A DNA stretch of 64,000 bases. Source: Candidatus Pyrohabitans jungbluthii. Its GTDB lineage: Archaea; Hydrothermarchaeota; Hydrothermarchaeia; Hydrothermarchaeales; BMS3B. The position numbers and the translations under genes were made by a program. Positions within the stretch are counted from its first letter, which is position 1; the number at the start of each line of letters is the position of its first letter. Positions 44,170 through 57,226 of this stretch are shown one piece after another. The DNA lies in the NCBI GenBank assembly GCA_002010065.2, contig MTMD02000014.1:124001-188000 (forward strand), given 5' to 3'. Below the pieces are notes generated by a model that did not search any database, was not told the origin of the DNA, and saw only the letters and a list, made by a program, of their open reading frames with translations.

Positions 44170-45507
44170 TTGGAGAGGGCTGGATTTCGTGAGTATACGA
44201 TGGGTGTTGTGGAGACGCTTAGAAAATACATTCTCGGAATAACAATCTCTCTATTTGGAATAACCGTCTCCGCTGGCTACTATGGTTACGAGTATCTTAT
44301 ATATGGGCAAGAAGAATTTTACTTCCACCTTGTTGAAGACCTCTACGAGCATGTTGCAATAACAGTCCTCTCCCTGCTGTTCCCCTTTGTGGGTTTCATA
44401 GTTGAGCGCTCTATAGAGGAGCGGCGGCGCTTCGAGGCCGCGCTGAGGGAGCAGAGCGAGTTTGTTTCCAGCATTCTCAACACTGTAGACCTTGCCATAA
44501 GCACTTCAACCACCGAGGGGTACATCCTCTCATGCAACCGGAGTGCTGAGCAGATGTTTGGCTACACTGAGGCAGAGCTAATTGGAAGTCACATTAAGAC
44601 CCTTTTTGAGGACATCTCAGAGGCGGAGAGGATATTAAATAGAGTGGTGAAAGAGGGAAGGTTTGACGGGGAAGCCACGCTTAAGCGTAGCAACGGGGAA
44701 ACTTTCCCTGCATACCTGAGCATGAGGCAGATTTTGGACGCCAGAGGCGAAGCTAGAGCGCTCATAGGTGTTGCGAGAGACATAACCTCCGAAAAGGAGA
44801 AGGAGAGGCTTGAGAAGCAGATTTTTGAGGCTGAGAAGCTCGCATCTATAGGTCAGCTTGCCGCAGGCGTTGCGCATGAGATTAACAACCCGCTTACAAG
44901 TGTGAGCTTAATTACAGAGCAGCTTCTGCGTGAGGTCGAGGATGAGAAGGTGCTGAGGAAGCTAAGGATTATAGAGAGACAGGTGGAGGGGGCAGCGAAG
45001 ATTGCCAGAAGCCTTCTGAACTTTGCGAGGCAGATAACGCCTGAGATAGGGGATGTTGATATTAACAACCTTCTTACACGAGTGCTTGAAGAGCTTAGCT
45101 TCCACATGGGGAACATCACCCTCAAAAAGGACTTTGGAGAACTGCCCCTGATTAAGGGTGATGAGCTTCAGCTTAAGCAGGCTTTTGCAAATGTTATACT
45201 CAACGCCATCCAGGCGATAGACGATGAAGGGGAAATAGCAGTTAGCACGAGGGCGAAGGATGGTGCAGTTGAGATAAAAATCAGCGACACGGGTAGGGGG
45301 ATTCCAAAGGAGCACCTCTCTAGGATATTTGAGCCATTCTTCACCACAAAGGAGCTGGGCAAGGGCACGGGCCTGGGTTTAGCTATAGTTCATGGGGTTA
45401 TTGAGAGGCATGGCGGTAAGATAGAGGTGGAAAGTGAACTCGGCAAGGGTACGAGCTTCACAATAACACTTCCTGTGGCGCCTGATTTTGGGCTGGATAG
45501 AAAATAA
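44170..45507 (+). CDS. PAS-domain sensor histidine kinase
   Basis: Membrane sensor kinase of 445 aa. Two spans (about 17-37 and 58-78) flank a short outside loop. A PAS domain ([20 protein letters not shown], then [20 protein letters not shown], to ~205) leads into the kinase. The phospho-acceptor is His236 in [16 protein letters not shown]-binding boxes are [19 protein letters not shown] and [18 protein letters not shown]. The start may be the ATG at 44200 instead of the TTG used here. It pairs with the response regulator 38 bp downstream. Confidence 0.93.
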   Translation: MERAGFREYTMGVVETLRKYILGITISLFGITVSAGYYGYEYLIYGQEEFYFHLVEDLYEHVAITVLSLLFPFVGFIVERSIEERRRFEAALREQSEFVSSILNTVDLAISTSTTEGYILSCNRSAEQMFGYTEAELIGSHIKTLFEDISEAERILNRVVKEGRFDGEATLKRSNGETFPAYLSMRQILDARGEARALIGVARDITSEKEKERLEKQIFEAEKLASIGQLAAGVAHEINNPLTSVSLITEQLLREVEDEKVLRKLRIIERQVEGAAKIARSLLNFARQITPEIGDVDINNLLTRVLEELSFHMGNITLKKDFGELPLIKGDELQLKQAFANVILNAIQAIDDEGEIAVSTRAKDGAVEIKISDTGRGIPKEHLSRIFEPFFTTKELGKGTGLGLAIVHGVIERHGGKIEVESELGKGTSFTITLPVAPDFGLDRK

Positions 45508-45545
45508 AATATATAAAGAAGCCCCATAGTTTAAAAGGGAAGGTT

Positions 45546-46208
45546 ATGGTGAGAATACTTATCGTGGACGATGACTCACAGATATGCGAAACCCTGGCGG
45601 AGATTCTCGCAGACGAGGGTTTTGAAGTGGAATACGTCCTTTCCGGTGAGAAGGCTCTTCAGAAGATTGACAGCGAGCAATACGATGTGGTTATAACCGA
45701 CCTGCTCATGCCGAAGGCTGATGGGATGGAGATTTTAACCCATGTTAAGCGCGTTAAGCCAAAGACGCAGGTTATCATGATTACAGCCTTCGCTACAATA
45801 GAGAACGCGGTTGAGGCTATGAAGCGCGGTGCAAGCGACTATATAGCTAAGCCCTTTAAGATAAACGAGATACAGTCTTCAATAAAGCGCGTGCTCGAGG
45901 AGGCGAAGTTCAAGGAGGAGTTCCTCTCAGCGCCACGGGATGTTGAGGAGGAGCTTGAGATCACGCTTAAGGTGCTGGCAAATCCCATAAGGAGAAATGC
46001 GCTGAAGATAATCGAAGCTGAGGGGAAAGCGTCCTTTAGCAGGATACTTGGCAAGATTAACTTAGACGACCCCACGAAGCTAAGCTTTCATCTGCGCCAG
46101 CTCAGGGAAGCAGGTCTTGTTGACCAGAATATAAACAAGGAGTACTACATTACCGGTAAAGGGGAGAGGGCACTGAATATTCTGAGGGAGCTTATGACAG
46201 CTCTCTGA
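45546..46208 (+). CDS. Response regulator with winged-helix output
   Basis: 220 aa. The receiver domain (1-~120) has DDD at 8-10 and the phospho-acceptor Asp52 in VVITDLLMPKADG, with MITAFA and the conserved Lys in IAKPFKI. The C-terminal ~80 residues are an ArsR-like winged helix (NPIRRNALKIIEAEGKASFS, DDPTKLSFHLRQLREAGLV). This layout, receiver plus archaeal wHTH, is typical of archaeal two-component output. It is the partner of the upstream kinase. Confidence 0.93.
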   Translation: MVRILIVDDDSQICETLAEILADEGFEVEYVLSGEKALQKIDSEQYDVVITDLLMPKADGMEILTHVKRVKPKTQVIMITAFATIENAVEAMKRGASDYIAKPFKINEIQSSIKRVLEEAKFKEEFLSAPRDVEEELEITLKVLANPIRRNALKIIEAEGKASFSRILGKINLDDPTKLSFHLRQLREAGLVDQNINKEYYITGKGERALNILRELMTAL

Positions 46209-46319
46209 TTTCTGAAAAGGATTTATAAATCTCTTGAGTTATATAAAAAAATTTCAAATAAAATATTTATACATGTTAATTAATTAAAATTATATTGAAT
46301 AAAGAGGGGCTTTTGGAGA

Positions 46320-46475
46320 GTGGTGGCATTGCCTCTTGAGGAAGAGATTCTCAAGCAACTTGCAAGCAATGATGTCAGGGACATAGAAGAACTGGCTATT
46401 AAACTTAAAGTTGAAGAGGAAATTGTGAGGGAAACCCTCAACAGGCTTAAGTCTGCTGGTCTACTGTTAATATGA
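46320..46475 (+). CDS. Mini winged-helix protein
   Basis: About 51 aa. The sequence after the start (LPLEEEILKQLASNDVRDIE, then LAIKLKVEEEIVRETLNRLK, SAGLLL) fits a single HTH/winged helix, like the C-terminal output of small archaeal regulators. GTG codons at 46320 and 46323 are possible starts behind GGAG. It sits between the response regulator and the membrane gene, whose start codon lies 12 bp beyond its stop. It might be a DNA-binding co-regulator. Confidence 0.5.
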   Translation: MVALPLEEEILKQLASNDVRDIEELAIKLKVEEEIVRETLNRLKSAGLLLI

Positions 46476-46487
46476 GAGGAGAGATTG

Positions 46488-47120
46488 ATGCGGTTTGCAT
46501 GGGCCATCCTCTTAGGTTTTGCTATATCTAATTTTGCCTCTCTAATTTACGAGGTTGCGTGGAGCAGGGAACTTACCTACATTTTTGGCACTTCGGTTTA
46601 TGCGGTGAGTACCATTCTCACATCCTTCATGGCGGGGCTAGCCCTGGGGAGTTACATCTTCGGGAAACTTGCTGACCGCTACGAAAATCCGGTAAAGCTC
46701 TTTGCCCTGCTCGAGATTGGAATCGGTACCTACGGCGTTGGCACACTGGCGATATTCCCTTTTCTTCGCTATCCCTTCTTTTTCTTCCACGACCTCTTCG
46801 AGGGAACCTTCTTATTTTCTTTATCCAAGTTTTTGCTCTGCTTTTTTGTGCTTCTTCCTCCAACTGCGCTGATAGGTGGAACCTTTCCCCTAGTAGGAAA
46901 AATTTACGCCAGTGGCATTGCCACTCTCGGCAAACGCGTGGGCGTTGTTTATACCGCCGATACCCTGGGTGCTGCCATGGGCTCATTTCTCACCGGATTT
47001 ATTTTTCTTCCATATCTCGGGCTTAAGAATACCATATTTGCCGCTGCTGCCATAAACCTGCTCCTGGGCATAGCGATTTACAACTTTTCATCGCCGAGGG
47101 GGGGTGAGGCCGCTGAATAA
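46488..47120 (+). CDS. Membrane protein related to the spermidine-synthase-fusion transporter
   Basis: 210 aa with six or seven spans. The segment SLIYEVAWSRELTYIFGTS followed by SFMAGLALGSYIFGKLADR matches the membrane half of fused MFS/spermidine-synthase proteins. It corresponds closely to the N-terminal domain of the next gene (ALSYEQIWTQLLMLVYGAS, FIGLALGSYLISRVVDR), so the two are tandem paralogues. Without its own soluble domain it may form a complex with that protein. The genes overlap by 17 bp. ATG at 46488 follows an in-frame TTG. Confidence 0.8.
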   Translation: MRFAWAILLGFAISNFASLIYEVAWSRELTYIFGTSVYAVSTILTSFMAGLALGSYIFGKLADRYENPVKLFALLEIGIGTYGVGTLAIFPFLRYPFFFFHDLFEGTFLFSLSKFLLCFFVLLPPTALIGGTFPLVGKIYASGIATLGKRVGVVYTADTLGAAMGSFLTGFIFLPYLGLKNTIFAAAAINLLLGIAIYNFSSPRGGEAAE

Positions 47121-49374
47121 AACACACCCTGTGCTGGACAAGCTCATTCTCTTTGGATTTTTCCTTTCAGGATTCGCTGCACTTAGTTATGAGCAGATAT
47201 GGACGCAGTTGCTTATGCTTGTCTACGGTGCATCAACCTACGCCTTTTCGGTTATGCTTACGTGTTTCTTCATCGGTCTTGCCCTTGGAAGCTACCTCAT
47301 AAGCAGGGTGGTTGACCGTCTGAGAATGCCAATAATAACCTTCTCTTTTGTTGAACTCGCAATAGGCCTTTTTGGGCTTTTGCTGCTTCCAGTTTTCACA
47401 AAGCTTGACGAGCCCTATCTGCGCTTCTACCTGACAGCGCCTTCCTACCACTACTTCCTGCTCTCATGGTTCATAATACCCTTCTTTCTTCTCTTTCCCA
47501 CAACACTAATGGGTGCAACGCTACCTCTTGTAAGCAGAATTTTCGCTGCCGACGAGGCGAGAATAGGCACCGCCATAGGGGAAGTTTTCTCAGCCAATAC
47601 ATTTGGAAGCATAGCAGGAGCATTCCTAACTGGATTTGTGCTCATCCCAAGCTTGGGTGTTGAAAAGGCGACGCTCATTGCAGCTCTCGCCAACATCTCC
47701 GTAGCTCTCCTTCTCTTCCTCTACTCTGATAGGCTGCTGGCGATGCAGGGTATATATTCACTGCCTCTTGGCAGGTACTTCAGGAAGCGGAAAAGGCAGT
47801 TCTACTCCCTTCTTTTTGTTTCTCTCCTTCTTTCTCTCTTTATCGCCAGCTACAGGATAGACCCCACTTTTGCCGGGGTTTACTACGCTGGCAAGAGGTT
47901 TTCGAGCTTGGAAGAGTGGAAGGAGGCAAAGGAGAGCTTTGAAATAATCTACAGCAGGTTTGGTCTCTATGGTCTGGTGATGGTTGGCAGGGACAGCGAG
48001 GGCCTTTATCTTGCAGTTAACGGCAAGACCGAAGCAAGTACAACTCGCGAAGACATGGAGACGCAATACTTGATAGCCTACCTACCTTTAATGATCCATG
48101 GCAATGCCAAGGATGTGCTTAACATTGGCTTGGGCGGAGGCTTCACCCTTGCCGCTATTGCGACGATGCCGGTGGAAAAAATAGACAACATCGAGATAAA
48201 CCCCCTCGTTGCTGAAGTCGCAGAAAAGTACTTCTCTCAGTACAATAACCACGTGCTTAGAGATCCGAGGGTAAAGCTAATCTTCGCCGACGGCAGAAAT
48301 CACCTGTGGCACTCCTCGGATAAATATGATGTGATAATCTCAGAGCCCTCAAATCCGTGGATCTCGGGCGAGGGACATCTATTTACTAAGGAGTTCTTTG
48401 AAATAGTGCGCCAGCATTTAAAAGAAGACGGCATATTCTGCCAGTGGGCACCCATGTATGAGCACGACAGCGAGGATATAAAAATAATGCTTCGAACGAT
48501 TAGCAGCGTCTTTCCCTACGTTCAGGTTTACAACTCGGGCGCAGATATGATTATTCTCGCATCGCAGCAGGAGATAAACCCCGACTTCTCAAAAATTCTC
48601 AGCTATCTTTCACGAGAGGAGGTTCGAAGGAGCCTCGCTACCATATACGGGGAAGACAGACCTCTACAGCTAGCGGACGAGCTTTTCAAAACCTTTCTTC
48701 TCGACTCCGAGGAAGTAAAAGAATATGTGAGAGGAGAGCAGACTTTGAATACCGATGACCACACCGTGCTTGAATTCAGAAGTGCTCTCAATACCATAAA
48801 GAAAAAGTATCATGACCCTAGGCATGTGATTGAACCTTTAAATGATATAATTGCCTTTAAGAAATCCTACACAGGCAGTCCGGTTTTCACACCCCCACTC
48901 TCTGGTTTGGTAGCCTCGTCCGAGGATAGGGATACCCTCCTCTTCCTTGGACTTGAGGTTAGCACTGGGAATAACTGGAGCCTCAGCGATTTAAATTATG
49001 GGCACATGCTGGCGATTTCCAAGGAGGGGACGGTAATGTATTCACTGGGCAAAAGTGCTGTTTACAGCTTGCCCAACCAAGGTAAGCTCGCTGTAGTCGG
49101 CCTGGACATGAGCGCTCCACCTCCTGAGGAAGTATTGGGAGGTATAGTAAGGGAGGTGTTCGGCCTCGATGAAGTTAGGGTAGTGGGAAGCTATAGAGGT
49201 GAGGAACACATCTTCCACACCTTTGAAGTCAGTGCTGCGAGAGGCCGCCTACTGGGTATGTCTAAGGCCTGGTATTGTGAGCATAACGGAATTCTCTACA
49301 TAGCAATCGCAGCTTTCCCTGCTGGAGAGGGTGACGCAGGAAAGGCTCTGGAAGCGCTTCGCTGCCTACATTAG
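47104..49374 (+). CDS. Membrane protein fused to a spermidine-synthase-like domain
   Basis: 756 aa. The first ~230 residues hold six to eight spans, paralogous to the gene before. The middle (~330-545) is a spermidine-synthase-like Rossmann domain: VLNIGLGGGFTLAAIATMPV, then NIEINPLVAEVAEKYF, ADGRNHLW and ISEPSNPWISG. About 150 C-terminal residues (LVASSEDRDTLLFLGLE, EEHIFHTFEVSAARG) form an unassigned domain. True polyamine synthesis is not certain; these fusions are poorly understood. GTG start. Part of the kinase/regulator cluster. Confidence 0.82.
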   Translation: MRPLNKTHPVLDKLILFGFFLSGFAALSYEQIWTQLLMLVYGASTYAFSVMLTCFFIGLALGSYLISRVVDRLRMPIITFSFVELAIGLFGLLLLPVFTKLDEPYLRFYLTAPSYHYFLLSWFIIPFFLLFPTTLMGATLPLVSRIFAADEARIGTAIGEVFSANTFGSIAGAFLTGFVLIPSLGVEKATLIAALANISVALLLFLYSDRLLAMQGIYSLPLGRYFRKRKRQFYSLLFVSLLLSLFIASYRIDPTFAGVYYAGKRFSSLEEWKEAKESFEIIYSRFGLYGLVMVGRDSEGLYLAVNGKTEASTTREDMETQYLIAYLPLMIHGNAKDVLNIGLGGGFTLAAIATMPVEKIDNIEINPLVAEVAEKYFSQYNNHVLRDPRVKLIFADGRNHLWHSSDKYDVIISEPSNPWISGEGHLFTKEFFEIVRQHLKEDGIFCQWAPMYEHDSEDIKIMLRTISSVFPYVQVYNSGADMIILASQQEINPDFSKILSYLSREEVRRSLATIYGEDRPLQLADELFKTFLLDSEEVKEYVRGEQTLNTDDHTVLEFRSALNTIKKKYHDPRHVIEPLNDIIAFKKSYTGSPVFTPPLSGLVASSEDRDTLLFLGLEVSTGNNWSLSDLNYGHMLAISKEGTVMYSLGKSAVYSLPNQGKLAVVGLDMSAPPPEEVLGGIVREVFGLDEVRVVGSYRGEEHIFHTFEVSAARGRLLGMSKAWYCEHNGILYIAIAAFPAGEGDAGKALEALRCLH

Positions 49375-50267
49375 GGTGCCATTGGGGTATACTTCTCCAG
49401 AAATTCGTACTTCTCTCTGTAGAGAATGCGCAGCGCCGCTTTTGCCTGCGTCGACGCGTTTGCGCTCATCTCCACCAGCTTTATGAATTTCCCGGTGCGC
49501 ATGCTCTCCCTTATATCTGCCATAACCCCGCGAAGCATGGCGATGTTATGCTTCACCAGCAGTGGGAGGCTATTTTGCAGCCTTTCCTTATCATTTGCAA
49601 TGCACACCTCGCAGGTGCACGGAAGCTCCTTCATTCTATCGAGGGGGTAGCTTTCATAAGGGGTCAGGTAGAAGCCGCGCAGTGCCGAGCTTATCGCATA
49701 GCTTGCGTCCAGTAAATCCACGCCCATGTATGCGAGCACAGGAAAGAGCGCAAGGGGAGCGCCCGGCAAGTAAAGCACAGTGTTTGGGCTTACCGCCTCT
49801 CTTACGCGCGTAACAACCTCCACCAGTAACCTGGGGCGCTGGCAGAGTTTGGCACCGTTGGCTATGCAGAGCAACCTTCGCGACGCGAGTTTACGGGCTG
49901 CACGCTCTCTTAGCTCGGGATACTTACCCCCTTCGATTATAGCACCATGTTCAGGGAACTGCTCCGCAAGAGCGAGGGTTTTCTCCACCCCAAGCTCAGC
50001 CAGCTCTCTGTGGATGTCGAGCCCAAAGCCAGCGCTGGGCAGGATTCCAAAGCGTCTTATTTTCGCTCCTACGCCGAGAGTTCCGTAGTGGACCACCACC
50101 GGCGCCTTTGAGGTGCGCATCCAGTAGGGGGTGATGTAAACTTCATGCTTTAGGCGGGAGGTGGAAGAGGTTATGTTAAGGAGAAAGTTGGGAGTGGGAA
50201 TCTTTTTATCTTCGAGATGCCATACTCCCAGGCGAGCAGGACCAGAGTGGGCAAGTATTTCCAGCAT
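49371..50267 (-). CDS. TGT-fold protein, ArcS/archaeosine-type, without PUA
   Basis: 298 aa of the tRNA-guanine transglycosylase family, with the zinc site Cys217-x-Cys219-x2-Cys222 (LPCTCEVC) and His240. It fits the archaeosine synthase (ArcS/TgtA2) N-terminal half, which makes archaeosine from preQ0-tRNA, better than the transglycosylase proper. It lacks the long C-terminal PUA-containing part, so it may be a split subunit; the other part is not in the window. Its 3' end overlaps the convergent fusion gene by 4 bp. Confidence 0.65.
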   Translation of the reverse strand: MLEILAHSGPARLGVWHLEDKKIPTPNFLLNITSSTSRLKHEVYITPYWMRTSKAPVVVHYGTLGVGAKIRRFGILPSAGFGLDIHRELAELGVEKTLALAEQFPEHGAIIEGGKYPELRERAARKLASRRLLCIANGAKLCQRPRLLVEVVTRVREAVSPNTVLYLPGAPLALFPVLAYMGVDLLDASYAISSALRGFYLTPYESYPLDRMKELPCTCEVCIANDKERLQNSLPLLVKHNIAMLRGVMADIRESMRTGKFIKLVEMSANASTQAKAALRILYREKYEFLEKYTPMAP

Positions 50268-50314
50268 GGGCTAAGCTTGCATTTCCTGCTATAATAAGCT
50301 TTGGAGGCTGAGCG

Positions 50315-50890
50315 ATGGAGAGGAAGATTGTGTATTTTGACTCCCCCGGCAAGAGGAACACCGACGAGGTTATCCGCATTGCAAGGGAGCGCGTGAAGGA
50401 GGGCGGCATCGAGAAGGTGGTCGTTGCCAGCGCCTCAGGGGCTACGGCGGTTAAGGTTCTGGAGGCTTTCTCAGGGCTACGCGTCAAGATAATTGCCGTA
50501 ACCTACCATGCGGGCTTCTCCTCGCCAGGAAGCGTTGATTTAGAGGAAGAGAACCGCCGTGCCCTGGAGGCGGCGGGAGTACCCATAGTAATGGCTACGC
50601 ATGCGCTCAGTGGCGTTGAGCGTTCCTTTTCGCGGAGATTCGGCGGCATCTCTACGGTTGAAGTTGTGGCAGAGACTTTACGAGCCCTCTTCGGGCAGGG
50701 GCTCAAGACATGCGTTGAGGTGGCGATAATGGCATGCGACGCTGGCAGGGTTTCACCGCACGAAGACGTTATAGCTCTGGGTGGCACAGGCGGAGTAGGC
50801 GTGGACACTGCGTGCGTAATTCGCCCCGCGAACATGAACCGCTTCTTCGATATGCGGGTGAGGGAGGTACTCTGCATGCCGAGGAAGTGA
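50315..50890 (+). CDS. Pyruvate-kinase C-terminal-like domain protein
   Basis: 191-aa protein related to the alpha/beta (C-terminal) domain of pyruvate kinase, standing alone. VVVASASGATAVKVLEAFSG is the typical opening, VIALGGTGGVGVDTACVIRP a glycine-rich phosphate-binding-like loop. No kinase domain. Archaea often carry such solitary proteins, of unknown function. It lies just upstream of the rRNA operon. Confidence 0.8.
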   Translation: MERKIVYFDSPGKRNTDEVIRIARERVKEGGIEKVVVASASGATAVKVLEAFSGLRVKIIAVTYHAGFSSPGSVDLEEENRRALEAAGVPIVMATHALSGVERSFSRRFGGISTVEVVAETLRALFGQGLKTCVEVAIMACDAGRVSPHEDVIALGGTGGVGVDTACVIRPANMNRFFDMRVREVLCMPRK

Positions 50891-51300
50891 GTGCTACAAC
50901 AACCCTTGCACTCGTGACTCGCTACTCTATGGAACACGCCGTGGAAAGCTTACAACATTGCTTTCACACGGCATGTGCACAATAAGATACACACCGAGTA
51001 ACCTCTCAGAAACTCAAAATTGGTTATAAGAGGTTAACATCCCATTAGTAATAGGGCGCAGCCTTCGGCGAAATGCCCGGAGGTGGCGAGGAGCCTGAGA
51101 TGAAGGGCATCAAAATCCTGGCTGCGCTATAGCTCGCGCATGGGCGCGAGGATCTCTTTTGAAACCCTCGACAAGAGGGTTGATGACAGCAATGAGGGCT
51201 CAAGCTCATCGCTTGGGTCTGATGTAGGCTCGGCAGTGGTGAAACCCGGTTAGTGGTGCTTGTAAAAAACCTTTTGAGCAGGGAAACCCCGCCAATCCTA
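50891..51300 (+). promoter_or_regulatory. rRNA operon promoter and 16S leader
   Basis: No protein gene here. TTATAAGA at 51024-51031, with an A-rich stretch before it, is a plausible TATA box, placing transcription start near 51052. The leader is highly structured: GCGCAGCC (51056-51063) pairs with GGCTGCGC (51120-51127), ATGCCC pairs with GGGCAT inside it, and CTCGCGC-ATGG-GCGCGAG forms a 7-bp hairpin. It ends in the 16S processing stem. Confidence 0.65.
51226..51259 (+). other. 16S processing stem, 5' arm (bulge-helix-bulge)
   Basis: AGGCTCGGCAG, TGGTG, AAA, then CCCGGTTAGTGGTGC. The outer 11 bases and inner 15 bases pair with the arm at 52797-52830 (one G-U pair). AAA is the 3-nt bulge on this side, and TGGTG pairs with CACCA as the central helix. 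This is the tRNA-intron-endonuclease motif that releases pre-16S in archaea. Confidence 0.85.
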
Positions 51301-52789
<1,489 letters not shown>

Positions 52790-52796
52790 GAGCACG

Positions 52797-52830
52797 GCAC
52801 CGCTAACCGGGCACCAAATCTGCCGAGCCT
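52797..52830 (+). other. 16S processing stem, 3' arm
   Basis: GCACCGCTAACCGGG, CACCA, AAT, then CTGCCGAGCCT, complementary to 51226-51259. AAT is the 3-nt bulge on this strand, so together with AAA on the other arm it forms a bulge-helix-bulge of five central pairs. Confidence 0.85.
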
Positions 52831-52902
52831 GTTCCAGAAAGTTTAACACGTTAGGGCTCGGGTAATGAGGTGGGCGCACACATAGTGTGCGTCTGTTAAT
52901 CC

Positions 52903-52975
52903 GGGCCCGTAGCTCAGTTGGAAGAGCATCCGGTTTGCAGCCGGAAGGCCACGGGTTCAAATCCCGTCGGGTCCA
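52903..52975 (+). tRNA. tRNA-Ala (anticodon TGC)
   Basis: Cloverleaf of 73 nt in the 16S-23S spacer. The acceptor pairs GGGCCCG with CGGGTCC, including the G3-U70 pair that identifies alanine tRNA, followed by discriminator A. The anticodon loop is TTTGCAG with anticodon TGC. The T arm is ACGGG-TTCAAAT-CCCGT. CCA is not encoded. A tRNA-Ala at this place is normal in euryarchaeal operons. Confidence 0.97.
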
Positions 52976-53014
52976 CTTCACCCTTTCATCATCATGGTCA
53001 TCTAGTGACTGAGG

Positions 53015-53069
53015 CCCGCAATCTCGCGGTTGCGGGTCAATAGGCCGAGAGCGATTATGATAATCGCTC
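53015..53069 (+). other. Two hairpins in the tRNA-23S spacer
   Basis: CCCGCAA (53015-53021) pairs with TTGCGGG (53030-53036), and GAGCGATTAT (53049-53058) pairs exactly with ATAATCGCTC (53060-53069). They lie between tRNA-Ala and the 23S processing stem and are probably structured spacer RNA guiding processing. Confidence 0.6.
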
Positions 53070-53074
53070 GCTGA

Positions 53075-53116
53075 GGCCCCGCATAGGTCTGGCTGAGTGC
53101 AATCTGACTCTGTGCC
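53075..53116 (+). other. 23S processing stem, 5' arm (bulge-helix-bulge)
   Basis: The 22 bases at 53075-53096 pair perfectly with 56201-56222. Then GTGC pairs with GCAC, AAT is the bulge, and CTGACTCTGTGCC pairs with GGCGCAGAGTCAG at 56181-56193 (one G-U pair). A textbook motif with 4-bp central helix and 3-nt bulges. Confidence 0.9.
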
Positions 53117-53118
53117 CC

Positions 53119-56177
<3,059 letters not shown>

Positions 56178-56180
56178 AAA

Positions 56181-56222
56181 GGCGCAGAGTCAGGCACTGA
56201 TCAGCCAGACCTATGCGGGGCC
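56181..56222 (+). other. 23S processing stem, 3' arm
   Basis: GGCGCAGAGTCAG, GCAC, TGA (the bulge) and then the 22-base complement of 53075-53096. It is followed at once by CCTTTTATTCTTATTC, a T-rich run that may end the operon. No 5S rRNA follows. Confidence 0.9.
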
Positions 56223-56230
56223 TTTTATTC

Positions 56231-56404
56231 TTATTCGCTTGTTCTGAGATGTGTTGAGTTTTGTTGAAAAAGAAGGATGACTGCCCTTACTCTTCTATAT
56301 CTGAAGCAAAATAGCATAGAAGAGCCCCCTATTAGGACATATTTCAATATCACCCATATGAATTCCTCAACAAATTCTTTTCTTTCGTCGATTATATTTT
56401 GCAT
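56231..56404 (-). CDS. Possible 57-aa small protein
   Basis: An open frame in the gap behind the rRNA operon, on the minus strand. It starts ATG at 56404 (MQNIIDERKEFVEEFIWVIL), has a mildly hydrophobic middle and a basic end. There is no strong ribosome site and no known relative. The gap between rRNA and the DUF432 gene is otherwise empty. This is a weak call and may be noise. Confidence 0.2.
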   Translation of the reverse strand: MQNIIDERKEFVEEFIWVILKYVLIGGSSMLFCFRYRRVRAVILLFQQNSTHLRTSE

Positions 56405-56443
56405 CCAGATATTTGAAGATTTGATTCGTATTAATTACATACT

Positions 56444-57226
56444 TTGAATATAACTTTTTCTTTCAAGCACGGCGAAAGAATCATAAACAAGTTCTTAGAA
56501 TTTAATATATTAGAGGTTTTCTATGTGTTCGGTATCTACGATATCCCCTTAAGGATGGAGAGGGAGTTCACCCTTTCGGTTGAGGAGAGGGGCGAAAACT
56601 TTGTTTACCGCAGGGAGAGCGGTGACGAGATAGTTGAGAAGATGCTCCTCGCGGGAGATGGGAAACTCCTTGTTAACCCTGTGGAGCCTCTAAACAAGCC
56701 CAAGGAGATAACCCCTCTTCTTTTAATAGAGTTCCAGAAGCCTGTGGTTATTGAGCCAGGGGCAAAGAGGAAAATCTTCCTGAAGTTCCCCATTGAAATA
56801 GGGGTGTTCATCTCTGGGGGCAAAAAACTTGAGGTGATGGACATCTTTACCATTGCCAGGCAGAAGTATACCCTGTATGGCGATGTGAGCACAGGTAAGA
56901 TCTGCAGGTACTGGAAAAGTGATGTTTACCCTTCCATACCTGAGGCTGACCCCGTGAGGGAGGGGATTCTGGAGCTCAGGTTTGAGAATTTGTCAAGGGG
57001 CTGGGTGGAAGTGACAAGGGCGGTGTTCAACGCCTACGGCATGAAAATCTACTACAGCGATTCTATGGTGAGTATGCGTGGAAACATGCGAATACTCGGC
57101 GAAGGCACGGCGGAGACGTACTTCTCCAACTCGCCCCTTGAAAAGGGTATGAAGAAGGCTGTAGAGCTTTACACTGCCAGAAGACTTGCAATTTCAACAA
57201 AATTTCTGATGGAGGCGGGACTGTGA
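56444..57226 (+). CDS. DUF432 family protein
   Basis: 260-aa beta-rich protein of the DUF432 family, found mostly in archaea and usually encoded beside MscS channels. Segments such as PVVIEPGAKRKIFLKFPIEI and KYTLYGDVSTGKICRYWKSD are typical. The start is TTG at 56444; there is no better start in frame. Its stop codon overlaps the MscS start by 4 bp, so the two proteins are made together and DUF432 is probably a channel partner. Confidence 0.85.
   Translation: MNITFSFKHGERIINKFLEFNILEVFYVFGIYDIPLRMEREFTLSVEERGENFVYRRESGDEIVEKMLLAGDGKLLVNPVEPLNKPKEITPLLLIEFQKPVVIEPGAKRKIFLKFPIEIGVFISGGKKLEVMDIFTIARQKYTLYGDVSTGKICRYWKSDVYPSIPEADPVREGILELRFENLSRGWVEVTRAVFNAYGMKIYYSDSMVSMRGNMRILGEGTAETYFSNSPLEKGMKKAVELYTARRLAISTKFLMEAGL

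Noticed and set aside
51179-51224. Possible C/D-box sRNA in the 16S leader (TGATGA at 51181, CTGA at 51219)
   Set aside because: There is no convincing D' or C' box or guide match, and the stretch is explained as structured leader.
56223-56443. A 5S rRNA behind 23S
   Set aside because: No 5S-like sequence is present; 5S is unlinked here.
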